A DNA stretch of 25,423 nucleotides from an uncultured Flavobacteriales bacterium (GTDB taxonomy: Bacteria > Bacteroidota > Bacteroidia > Flavobacteriales > Crocinitomicaceae), in contig CAMLIF010000055.1 of assembly GCA_946479985.1 (NCBI GenBank), positions 1-25,423 on the forward strand. Direction: 5' to 3'. The translations under genes and the position numbers were made by a program. Position 1 is the stretch's first letter. Each line of letters opens with the position of its first letter. The notes beneath the pieces are model-generated. The model was not told the origin of the DNA. It made no database searches and saw nothing but the letters and a program-made list of their open reading frames with translations. Of the stretch, positions 1 through 7,018 are shown piece by piece.

Positions 1-95
1 TTTGATAAAGACAAACGGTAGTGTGGTCTAAGCGATAGCTTTTGATAAAGACAAACGGTAGTGTGGTCTAAGCGATAGCTTTTGATAAAGACAAA
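1..95. repeat. 40-bp tandem direct repeat, about 2.4 copies, cut by the left edge
   Basis: Bases 1-40 and 41-80 are identical, and a third copy is identical for 15 bases (81-95) before it diverges. The array probably continues left of the window. The period of 40 is not a multiple of three and stops occur in the plus-strand frames, so it is unlikely to be a coding repeat. There are no variable spacers, so it is not CRISPR. Each full unit carries ACAAACGGT (11-19 and 51-59), which is ACCGTTTGT on the minus strand and fits the LytTR half-site consensus. It lies downstream of a LytTR regulator gene. Function unknown. Confidence 0.9.
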
Positions 96-161
96 GTGCT
101 GCGATGAAATAATAAGGTATTCTGATTGACTGAAATCGGAAGAATCAAAATTAGAAATTTT

Positions 162-187
162 ACAACTTAACAATATTGCTAAGTTGT
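162..187. terminator. 26-bp near-perfect palindrome downstream of the LytTR regulator gene
   Basis: ACAACTTA (162-169) pairs with TAAGTTGT (180-187), and the intervening bases are themselves nearly palindromic, leaving one mismatched pair in the whole 26 bp. It begins about 20 bases past the stop of the minus-strand LytTR gene, so it may end that transcript. It is not followed by a clean T-run in that direction (AAAATTT follows), so an intrinsic terminator is only one reading. A protein-binding dyad is another. Confidence 0.4.
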
Positions 188-207
188 TTGCCGGAATAAC
201 AAATTGA

Positions 208-930
208 TTAAAAGAGTGTTTTTAGAACTTTCTCTTTTAAGTCACGACTTACCGGAATCAAATGCTCACTTATTTCCAATAAGTTTCCAGAAATAGATTT
301 TACTTTGCTTTTTGAAACAATGTAAGATCGGTGAACCCGGATAAACTGATTCTCAGGTAGAAGAAGTTCTATGTTTTTCAATCGATCGAACGTAATGTAA
401 CGCTGGTTACCGGTAATGATTTTTACATATTCCTGATAGGCTTCAACGAACAAAATTTCCTCAAAATAAACCTTGACCAATTTTTGATTGGATTTGATAA
501 CCAGGTACTCCGGAGCGTGATTTTCCATCGTTGACATATTCTCGGAAAAATCGATTAAGCGAATATTTTCTTTTGCTTTTAGGATAGCCTTTTGAAAGCG
601 TTCAAAAGAAAACGGTTTTCTGAGGTAATCGATAGCATCAATATCAAAGGCTTCACTAGCATATTCAGAGTAAGCTGTAGAGAAAATAACCAAAGGTTTC
701 GATTTCAATGAAGAAACAAACATTAAACCATTTTGTCCGGGCATTTGAATGTCGCAAAAAATCAAATCAACCGGATTGTCGTTTAAAAAATCAAGTGCTT
801 TTTCCGGATCTTTAAATGTTCCGAGAAGTTTCAATTCGGGAAAGCGCTTGATGAATTTTTCCAGGAGCACCAATGCCGGACTTTCATCATCTAGTGCGAT
901 GCAACTTATTTTTCGTTCCATTTTATGCAT
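208..930 (-). CDS. LytTR-family response regulator
   Basis: This is a two-component response regulator of the LytR/AlgR class, 240 aa. The N-terminal receiver domain (about residues 7-120) shows the acidic pair D14-D15, the phospho-acceptor D60 in FCDIQMPG, S84/T85 and the conserved K105 in LRKPF. A LytTR DNA-binding domain follows (about 142-238), with the hallmark stretch FIRVHRSYIV. The stop lies close to the 26-bp palindrome at 162-187. The start overlaps the 3' end of the histidine kinase gene, so translation is probably coupled. An ATG at 921 (MERK) is an alternative three residues shorter. The likely target is the direct-repeat LytTR operator at 2060-2089 in front of the divergent operon. 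Family assignment is firm; the target is inferred from site consensus and context. Confidence 0.95.
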   Translation of the reverse strand: MHKMERKISCIALDDESPALVLLEKFIKRFPELKLLGTFKDPEKALDFLNDNPVDLIFCDIQMPGQNGLMFVSSLKSKPLVIFSTAYSEYASEAFDIDAIDYLRKPFSFERFQKAILKAKENIRLIDFSENMSTMENHAPEYLVIKSNQKLVKVYFEEILFVEAYQEYVKIITGNQRYITFDRLKNIELLLPENQFIRVHRSYIVSKSKVKSISGNLLEISEHLIPVSRDLKEKVLKTLF

Positions 931-1922
931 AATGTTGCGGTAAATGTATTATTCCCGGATTGTGTAATTATTTCTGCTTTTGTATCATAGATTAATTGCA
1001 GCCGTTGTTTGAGATTCATTAATCCGAAACCACTTGGTTCGGTAGAAGAGCTTTTTTTCTTTGGTGTTGAGTTCTTTATTTCAAAAACGAATTTCCCAGG
1101 GTTGCTGATTACACGAATGAGAATAAACGCATCCGGATCCAAATGATAATTTCCGTGTTTGAAACAATTCTCTACTAACGGAATCAGCAGCATGGGTTCC
1201 AAAAGAACATCAGATGTGTTCTCAGATTCATCTATCTGAATATTTAAAGAATCATTTTCCTTTAATTGATAGAGTGATATGAGGTTTTTCACCTGTTGCA
1301 GCTCTTCATTTAAACGAACACGCTCGTAAGTAGTTTTGTAAACTGTATAACGAAGAATATCGGAAAGCTTAAGCACAATTTGAGATGCTTTCGGAGAATT
1401 GGTTTCGATGAGACTGTATAGATTATTCAGATTATTAAATAAGAAATGCGGGTTTATCTGACTTTTCAGGAGTTGATTCTGAGATTGAGCAAATTCATTC
1501 AGTCGTGAAAGATGATTTTTCTCACGCTTTATCCGATTGATCAATAATTGGTAAATAAGACTAAAGCACATCCAAAAAAGCATGATCAGGAATGGACCTG
1601 CATAAGGCCGGTTTTTCGCCAGGAATAATTGGATGGTAAACGGAGCGTCCGGAAAATGTTGGTTGATAATAAATCGGAGATAAGTTGAAACTGAAAGAAG
1701 TAGAATCGCGCTTATCGCGTATAAAAAATACTTTTTCCTTTCGAGAAGAAAATTGATTAGAACTAAACTGTGAATGTAAAAAGTGCCGGCGAAAATTAGA
1801 AAGGTATAGAACCCTTTTGTCAGCGCTGTATCCTTCGGAATGAAATTGCTGTTGACCCAATAGAATAATTGGAAAAGGCCTAGCCAGAACAAAAAATGAA
1901 ATAAGTATAAAAGGAAACGCAT
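906..1922 (-). CDS. LytS/YehU-type sensor histidine kinase
   Basis: This is a membrane sensor kinase of 338 aa that should phosphorylate the LytTR regulator encoded immediately downstream. Four hydrophobic segments (about 4-23, 37-59, 65-86 and 108-129) form the sensor part. A short coiled linker leads to the His_kinase domain (PF06580 type) with the phospho-acceptor H159 in QINPHFLFNNLN. The ATPase part has the N-box around E251-N252 (LVENCFKHG) and a glycine box at SGFGLMNLKQRL (about 297-308). There is no PAS, HAMP or large periplasmic domain, so any signal must be read in or near the membrane. The gene overlaps the regulator start by 16-25 bases and is divergent from the envelope operon starting at 2155. 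Confidence 0.95.
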   Translation of the reverse strand: MRFLLYLFHFLFWLGLFQLFYWVNSNFIPKDTALTKGFYTFLIFAGTFYIHSLVLINFLLERKKYFLYAISAILLLSVSTYLRFIINQHFPDAPFTIQLFLAKNRPYAGPFLIMLFWMCFSLIYQLLINRIKREKNHLSRLNEFAQSQNQLLKSQINPHFLFNNLNNLYSLIETNSPKASQIVLKLSDILRYTVYKTTYERVRLNEELQQVKNLISLYQLKENDSLNIQIDESENTSDVLLEPMLLIPLVENCFKHGNYHLDPDAFILIRVISNPGKFVFEIKNSTPKKKSSSTEPSGFGLMNLKQRLQLIYDTKAEIITQSGNNTFTATLCIKWNEK

Positions 1923-2059
1923 ATCAGATTTTATAGATTCAATATTAATGAATTAAATCTCAATCCAGTTAATTCATTTAAGGAATTCAATCAAGTGATA
2001 ACCTGGTTCAACCAATTGCATTTTTAGGAAGATGTTTGCTTCTTGATTGGGACAATGAA

Positions 2060-2089
2060 ACCATTCGTTGAAAATCTCTTACCGTTCGT
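2060..2089 (+). promoter_or_regulatory. Predicted LytTR operator: two 9-bp direct repeats, 12-bp spacer
   Basis: ACCATTCGT (2060-2068) and ACCGTTCGT (2081-2089) repeat with a 21-bp period, and the identity extends to 12 of 13 bases (ACCRTTCGTTGAA). The second copy matches the published LytTR half-site consensus [TA][AC][CA]GTTN[AG][TC] at every position; the first has one mismatch. Two 9-bp repeats with a 12-bp spacer is the usual LytTR layout. The pair ends 10 bases before the expected -33 position of the promoter at 2100-2129. Binding by the adjacent regulator is inferred. Confidence 0.7.
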
Positions 2090-2099
2090 TGAACAGTTC

Positions 2100-2129
2100 T
2101 TTTTTCTTCAATTATGGATGCTTTCTTTG
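2100..2129 (+). promoter_or_regulatory. Degenerate Bacteroidota-type promoter of the lipoprotein operon
   Basis: TTTCTTTG at 2122-2129 is one base from the -7 consensus TAnnTTTG, and TTT at 2100-2102 lies exactly 19 bases upstream, where TTG would be expected. The weak match in both boxes, together with the operator ending 10 bases upstream, is what an activator-dependent promoter would look like. Transcription would start near 2135, about 20 bases before the lipoprotein ATG. Confidence 0.5.
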
Positions 2130-2154
2130 CTAAAACACCATTAAAATAAATACT

Positions 2155-2868
2155 ATGAAAGCACAGTTATGGAGAATGCCAAAAACATACGGTTCTGTTT
2201 TTGTTCTCACAACATTACTACTTGTAAGTTGTAAAAAAAATGAAGAAGAAATCACCACAGATGATGCTGCGGATGTAGTTAGTTATGCCATCGAGTCATC
2301 GAGTGGAGGAGTTTCCGATCAGCTCAAGGATTGTTCTGAAGAAGCAGAAGTGCAACTAGCCACATTGAATTGCGGAGAAACTTTTGATACAGTTGTTTCT
2401 CATTCGTACAATGGAGCAGTTACAGGAAATTATACCACTCAAAGACATTATACTTTGAATTGCGATGCTGGAGTTATTTCATCATTAACATGTACCGGGT
2501 CTTATTCCGGAAATTATGATGCTCCCAGAATGAGTTCATCTAATTCCGGGGGGATCAATTGGGTGCTCACAGGTTTGGATGTGTCAAGCAGCGAATATTC
2601 CTTTAACGGGTCGCTCAATCGCTCGGGAACTCACACTTCTAAGGTGCGAAATAAATACACCTTCAATACGAGTCTCTCAATTACCTCTTCAAATGTAATG
2701 ATTGATAAAACAACGCATAAAATTGTTTCCGGTTCCGGAAGCGTGACTTTAACGTGCGATGTTGTTGATGGTGGTAGTTACGATTTTTCAGGATCGATTG
2801 TTTATCATGCAAATGAAACGGCCACTTTGACTATTAATGGAAATACTTATACCATAACCCTTTATTAA
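2155..2868 (+). CDS. Lipoprotein of unknown function, first gene of a four-gene operon
   Basis: The 237-aa protein begins with a lipoprotein signal: a basic start, a hydrophobic core and a lipobox-like LLVSC, followed by KKNEEE, a charged stretch like the export signals of surface lipoproteins in this phylum. A second ATG at 2176 would shorten the signal but keep the lipobox. The remainder is rich in Ser, Thr, Gly and Asn in alternating hydrophobic patterns, suggesting an all-beta fold, with cysteine pairs around LNCGE, LNCDAG and TCTG that could form disulphides. I recognise no named family. It is 11 bases ahead of the Spy-like gene and is the first gene after the predicted LytTR operator. 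It should sit in the outer membrane or on the cell surface. Confidence 0.85.
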   Translation: MKAQLWRMPKTYGSVFVLTTLLLVSCKKNEEEITTDDAADVVSYAIESSSGGVSDQLKDCSEEAEVQLATLNCGETFDTVVSHSYNGAVTGNYTTQRHYTLNCDAGVISSLTCTGSYSGNYDAPRMSSSNSGGINWVLTGLDVSSSEYSFNGSLNRSGTHTSKVRNKYTFNTSLSITSSNVMIDKTTHKIVSGSGSVTLTCDVVDGGSYDFSGSIVYHANETATLTINGNTYTITLY

Positions 2869-2879
2869 TTCAAACAAAA

Positions 2880-3242
2880 ATGAAAACACTCCTGTTATTC
2901 CTTGCGAGTTGTTGTTTTGGAACTTTAAATGCTCAAACAACAACAGCCGATGAATGGGCCGGTCAATTGACTGATTCATTACAAAAAGCTTTAAATCTTT
3001 CTGATGATCAACGAGCAAAAGTTTACCCGATAGAGTTAGAATTTACTCAAAAAGCGGAGTCGATCAGACAAAATAATGAGGGAAAGGCTCAAAAACTAAA
3101 AGCACTCAAAAATCTGGACGAAAAAAGAGACTCACAATTGAAAGAAGTTCTTTCGGAAACGCAATTTGCGATGTATTCGGAAGGTAAAAAAGATAATCGA
3201 AAACAGATGAAAGAAAAGTATAAAGCAAATCGTAAAACGTGA
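2880..3242 (+). CDS. Spy/CpxP-like helical periplasmic protein
   Basis: This is a small exported protein (120 aa) with a signal peptide ending near LNAQ-TTT. The mature part is almost entirely charged amphipathic helix, with LSDDQRAKV followed later by LSETQFAMY, a spacing that recalls the LTxxQ repeats of Spy/CpxP periplasmic chaperone-like proteins. It is clearly related to the C-terminal part of the desaturase-family fusion protein at 5117-6271: both have a signal-like segment ending in Q-T-T, a Trp soon after, an (L/V)..Q(R/K)(A/S)KV motif, a long charged helix and LS..Q...Y. The gene lies 11 bases after the lipoprotein and 3 bases before the PKD protein. A periplasmic chaperone or envelope-stress-sensing role is inferred from fold type only. 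Confidence 0.8.
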   Translation: MKTLLLFLASCCFGTLNAQTTTADEWAGQLTDSLQKALNLSDDQRAKVYPIELEFTQKAESIRQNNEGKAQKLKALKNLDEKRDSQLKEVLSETQFAMYSEGKKDNRKQMKEKYKANRKT

Positions 3243-3245
3243 TCT

Positions 3246-5111
3246 ATGAAAACTTTCAGTAATCGATTTACTCTAATTGCAGGGTTTATTACTTTATTTT
3301 CTTCCAATTTACTTGGGCAGTCTTCCTATCAGTCCTCAAATTATGCTTCCATTGGAGATTCGGTATTTCTGACGAGTGCACAAACCGGATCGACGGATTT
3401 CAGTATCACAGGACCAAATGTAATATGGGATTATTCAGGTTTAGTAGGTACCGGACAACGATTGTTAGAGTTTAGAGCACCGAATCAAACAGGATTTAGT
3501 CCGGCTCAATGGCCTTATATTCAGAACTTGTCTAATGTGAATCTTTCTTCAACAGATCAGGCATCGGTATCTGTGGGAACATTTCAATATTCTGAGCCAA
3601 ATGATTACTTCTTATTATCAGCTAATGATTTGAGACAAAAAGCGGTTTCTTCCAAATTGACAATCAACAATACATCCTTTTCTCTCAAAACAGTTTATAG
3701 CACGCCGGATGTTGTTTTTCGCTTTCCGATGACCTATGGAAATCCACAGGATTCTTCTTTAGCATTTTACGTTTCAAGTATTCCGAATGTTTATTACAAG
3801 GAAACAGAATTAAAAAGAAAAAACACATTAGATTCCTGGGGAATACTAACAACACCTTATGGAACTTTCACAGATTGTATTAGGTTAAACTCGGAGATTG
3901 TTAGAATTGATTCAATGTCTGTCGACACAATCGGGTTTGCGAAAGATACCTCGGTCTATAGAGAGTTGTATTGGTTTCATCCTTCAATTGAATTCCCGTT
4001 GCTTACGGTCAGGGAAAATCTTGTAAACGGAGTATATATAACCAGCAGCATCGAATATTATGATGATCAGCAATTTTTTCAGCCCAACGCTATGTTTGCT
4101 TATTTGCCAGTTTTACCACAGGTAGGAGATACTGTATCTTTCCAGAATATCAGTACCAATTCAACAAGTTACGCATGGAAATTCAATGATTCGGCAAGTG
4201 CAGCCGATACTTCATTTTTGATTAATCCAGATCACGTTTTTTCTCTAGCCGGAACTTACACCGTTCGATTAATTGCATGGAATGGAAGTCTCTCAGATAC
4301 GATTATTATTCCCGTTACTGTGGCTGATACAGTTTTGCCTGTTGCTTCATTCAGTTGGTTGGAAAACCCGGCTTTCATCGGTGATTCGATTCATTTTCAA
4401 AGCACAAGTCAAAATGTAGCGCAATTTGATTGGGATTTTGGAGACAGTTCTTCCGGAAGTTTAAATAATGCATTGATTGCAAATCCGGCACATGTATTTA
4501 ATCAGGTAGGAGTTTATCAGATTCAGTTAATTGTTTCCAACAGTATTGGCTCAGATACCCTTGTTCAATTGCTGACCGTTTCAGACAGTGTACATCCTAT
4601 AGCTTCTTTTACCTGGCTGCCGGATACTATTTACGAAAGTGATACCGTAATTTTTCAGAATTTGAGCACGTTTGCTTTTGATTTTGTTTGGGATTTCGGT
4701 GATTCGCTTTCAGGAATGAATAATACTTCTTTTCTGACGGCCCCAATACATGTTTATGATAATCCAGGTGTTTACCTGGTTCAATTAATTGCGATGAATG
4801 CAAGTTTTTCAGATACGCTTACTGATGAGGTAATCGTATTACCAAAATCAACCGCGTTGTTAAACGAAAACGAAATGTTAGAAGTGATAACTGTTTATCC
4901 CAATCCTGCGGATAATCACATATACCTAAACAAGATAAGTGGAGAACAAACATTTACGGTCAAACTGTTCAATTCGATAGGAGAGAGTTGTTTAGAGTAC
5001 TTTGTCAATGGAGCATCTGCGATTGATGTTTCATCATTAGAACCCGGAGTTTATACCTTAATTGCATTGATTAATGAGCAATTGGTTCGCGTTAAATTCA
5101 TGAAAAAGTAA
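3246..5111 (+). CDS. PKD-domain secreted protein with T9SS type A sorting domain
   Basis: This large exported protein (621 aa) has an N-terminal signal peptide ending near LLGQ. A unique N-terminal region of about 270 residues follows. Next come three PKD-like immunoglobulin domains, each with an F..W.F(N/G)D(S).. core and an (H)VF...G.Y.V(R/Q)LI(A/V) strand (about residues 280-360, 365-450 and 455-535). The C-terminal 70-80 residues start with VYPNPADN and end in KFMKK, the pattern of the T9SS type A sorting domain, so the product should cross the outer membrane and be attached to or released from the surface. It is the third gene of the operon, 3 bases after the Spy-like gene and 5 bases before the desaturase fusion. 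An adhesin or structural role is typical but not shown. Confidence 0.9.
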   Translation: MKTFSNRFTLIAGFITLFSSNLLGQSSYQSSNYASIGDSVFLTSAQTGSTDFSITGPNVIWDYSGLVGTGQRLLEFRAPNQTGFSPAQWPYIQNLSNVNLSSTDQASVSVGTFQYSEPNDYFLLSANDLRQKAVSSKLTINNTSFSLKTVYSTPDVVFRFPMTYGNPQDSSLAFYVSSIPNVYYKETELKRKNTLDSWGILTTPYGTFTDCIRLNSEIVRIDSMSVDTIGFAKDTSVYRELYWFHPSIEFPLLTVRENLVNGVYITSSIEYYDDQQFFQPNAMFAYLPVLPQVGDTVSFQNISTNSTSYAWKFNDSASAADTSFLINPDHVFSLAGTYTVRLIAWNGSLSDTIIIPVTVADTVLPVASFSWLENPAFIGDSIHFQSTSQNVAQFDWDFGDSSSGSLNNALIANPAHVFNQVGVYQIQLIVSNSIGSDTLVQLLTVSDSVHPIASFTWLPDTIYESDTVIFQNLSTFAFDFVWDFGDSLSGMNNTSFLTAPIHVYDNPGVYLVQLIAMNASFSDTLTDEVIVLPKSTALLNENEMLEVITVYPNPADNHIYLNKISGEQTFTVKLFNSIGESCLEYFVNGASAIDVSSLEPGVYTLIALINEQLVRVKFMKK

Positions 5112-5116
5112 CTAAA

Positions 5117-6271
5117 ATGGAAAAAGTAACCATAGTTCAATCGTACAGTGGAGTCATTCTTCTTGTCTTTTCTGTTCTGATTTTAATAGAGATTATCTGG
5201 AGTTTGAGGGCAAACAAGAAGGCTTATGAATGGAAGGAAACGCTAATAAACCTGTTTATCCTGGTTGGATTTTTTATTTCAAAAATTCTATTGACGGGGT
5301 ATCAATTGACTATTATGGCAGAAGCAGGAAAGTTTGCGTTAATTTCCTTGGAAGACAATTGGCTTACTTTTTCGATTGTTTTTTTGCTCGTTGACTTTAC
5401 TTATTATTGGTATCATCGTTTGTCCCACAAATGGGAGCCTTTGTGGGCTTTTCATAGCGTACATCATTCCAGCAAGCAGATCAATCTGACGGCCGGGTAT
5501 CGATTAAACTGGTTGTCCGGATTAATAACGCCATTTTTCTTTGTACCTCTGGCTTTTCTCGGCTTTTCTCCCCAAACTATTGCAGTCAGTTTTGGATTGA
5601 ATTTACTGTATCAATTCTTTCTGCATACTGAGATGGTAGGAAAGCTCGGTATTTTGGAAGGAGTATTGGATACTCCTTCCTCTCACCGCGTGCATCACGG
5701 ATTGAATGAAAAATACTTAGATAAAAATTTCGGTGGAGTTTTTATGTTTTGGGACCGTTTGTTCGGGACTTATCAGGTAGAACAGGAGAAAGTGATTTAT
5801 GGCGAATTAAATGGTACTGAAAGTAATAACCCGTTTGTATTGCTTTTTCATCGCTTTATTCTTCTGTTTCGGAAAATGAAATTTCAGATCAAAGCATGGT
5901 TGTTCTTGCTGTTGCTTTCGTTTGGTATGGCCAATATCTCGTTAGGTCAGACAACTAGTTCATATTGGGAGCAATTGTCTCCGGAAAAGAGAGGAATTTT
6001 ATTGACTGAACTCATGCAGCAGGAATTGGGATTGGATTCGGTTCAAAAATCAAAAGTGCTTGTCATTAATAAGCATTATGCCGTATTGTTAGATGAGGTT
6101 TGGAAATCAGATGAAACTACATCGGTTAAAAAACAAAAGGGTCTTGAGTTACAGGAGGCAAGAGAAAGAAAATTTGCGGATGTTCTATCCAAAAAACAAC
6201 TAGAAATTTATCGAAGAAAGAAAGCGGAATATGTGGATCAGTTGAAGGAAATCTATGATAAGGAAGACTAG
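5117..6271 (+). CDS. Sterol desaturase/fatty acid hydroxylase-family enzyme fused to a Spy-like domain
   Basis: One uninterrupted frame of 384 aa joins two parts. Residues 1-250 are a membrane di-iron hydroxylase of the sterol desaturase superfamily, with several membrane spans and the histidine boxes HRLSH (100-104), HSVHH (113-117) and HRVHH (190-194). Residues 254-281 look exactly like a signal peptide, opening with MKFQ and ending near SLGQ-TT. Residues 282-384 are a charged helical module related to the Spy-like protein at 2880-3242. The hydrophobic 258-275 stretch after basic residues would carry the C-terminus into the periplasm. An internal ATG at 5876 precedes the signal-like part, so separate production of an exported Spy-like protein is possible. 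A fusion by loss of a stop codon, or a sequencing error, are alternatives. The substrate of the hydroxylase part is unknown. Confidence 0.85.
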   Translation: MEKVTIVQSYSGVILLVFSVLILIEIIWSLRANKKAYEWKETLINLFILVGFFISKILLTGYQLTIMAEAGKFALISLEDNWLTFSIVFLLVDFTYYWYHRLSHKWEPLWAFHSVHHSSKQINLTAGYRLNWLSGLITPFFFVPLAFLGFSPQTIAVSFGLNLLYQFFLHTEMVGKLGILEGVLDTPSSHRVHHGLNEKYLDKNFGGVFMFWDRLFGTYQVEQEKVIYGELNGTESNNPFVLLFHRFILLFRKMKFQIKAWLFLLLLSFGMANISLGQTTSSYWEQLSPEKRGILLTELMQQELGLDSVQKSKVLVINKHYAVLLDEVWKSDETTSVKKQKGLELQEARERKFADVLSKKQLEIYRRKKAEYVDQLKEIYDKED

Positions 6272-6350
6272 ATTTAGTTGTGTTTTCAGATTGTTTAATC
6301 CTGTAAATAGACTTTAGCATATATTCTTGTCAAGTTTATTACTTTAGCCC

Positions 6351-7016
6351 ATGCTTCAAACACGAAAAGAAATTGCCTTTATGGTAATGGCTGGAATTTT
6401 CATCACAAGTGCAATTGTGGCGGAATTGATTTCCTGTAAGTTGGTTTATATGGGCGCATTTTGGCCTATCATCGCTGGAATTGTTCCATGGCCGATAGTT
6501 TTTTTACTGACTGATGTTATGAATGAATATTTCGGGAAACAAGCCGTTCGCCGATTGAGTTGGATTACTACTATTCTCATTGGATTTTGTTTTCTGCTCG
6601 TTTTTGTTGCAGTGAAACTACCAACGGCAGAAGGATCGTGGCTCTCGGATGCCGAGTTTCAAAAAGCATTTGGCGGCTCGCTGTGGATTATGGTTGGAAG
6701 TATTACCGCATTCATTGTTTCACAGCTGCTCGATGTACAGCTCTTTCATTTTTTCAACAAACTCACAAAAGGAAAACAAATCTGGCTTAGAAGCACAGGA
6801 TCAACAGTTATTTCGCAATTGGCAGATTCATTGATTGTGGCACTGATCGGGCTGTGGTTATCAGGAGCATTTACATTGAATGAAACATTGTTTCTTGCAT
6901 TTACAGGTTATGTCACGAAATTGTTCATTGCAGTTTGTCTCACACCATTGATTTATTTGATGCATTATCTGGCGCGGAATATCCTGGGGGAAAAACCTAA
7001 AACGGAAACAATCTGA
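6351..7016 (+). CDS. yhhQ: Queuosine precursor transporter, YhhQ family
   Basis: This is an integral membrane protein of 221 aa with about six hydrophobic segments and the family landmarks ELISCKLV near residue 26, LLTDVMNEYFGK (about 52-63), QLLDVQLFHF and an SQLADS motif in the second half. Members of this family (Vut_1, PF02592) import preQ0/preQ1 for queuosine modification of tRNA; the substrate here follows from the family, not from context. No queuosine biosynthesis gene is visible nearby. It is preceded by 79 bases holding the weak -7-like TACTTTAG (6340-6347), without a TTG box at the usual distance. Its stop is only 2 bases from the stop of the convergent LamG-like gene, leaving no room for a terminator between them. 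Confidence 0.9.
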   Translation: MLQTRKEIAFMVMAGIFITSAIVAELISCKLVYMGAFWPIIAGIVPWPIVFLLTDVMNEYFGKQAVRRLSWITTILIGFCFLLVFVAVKLPTAEGSWLSDAEFQKAFGGSLWIMVGSITAFIVSQLLDVQLFHFFNKLTKGKQIWLRSTGSTVISQLADSLIVALIGLWLSGAFTLNETLFLAFTGYVTKLFIAVCLTPLIYLMHYLARNILGEKPKTETI

Positions 7017-7018
7017 TT

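Noticed and set aside
1..95. CRISPR array
   Set aside because: The 40-bp units are directly adjacent and identical, with no spacers, and there are no cas genes.
4255..4263. Another LytTR-like half-site (ACCGTTCGA) near 4255
   Set aside because: It is a single copy inside the PKD gene and breaks the consensus at the last base; single half-sites are expected by chance.
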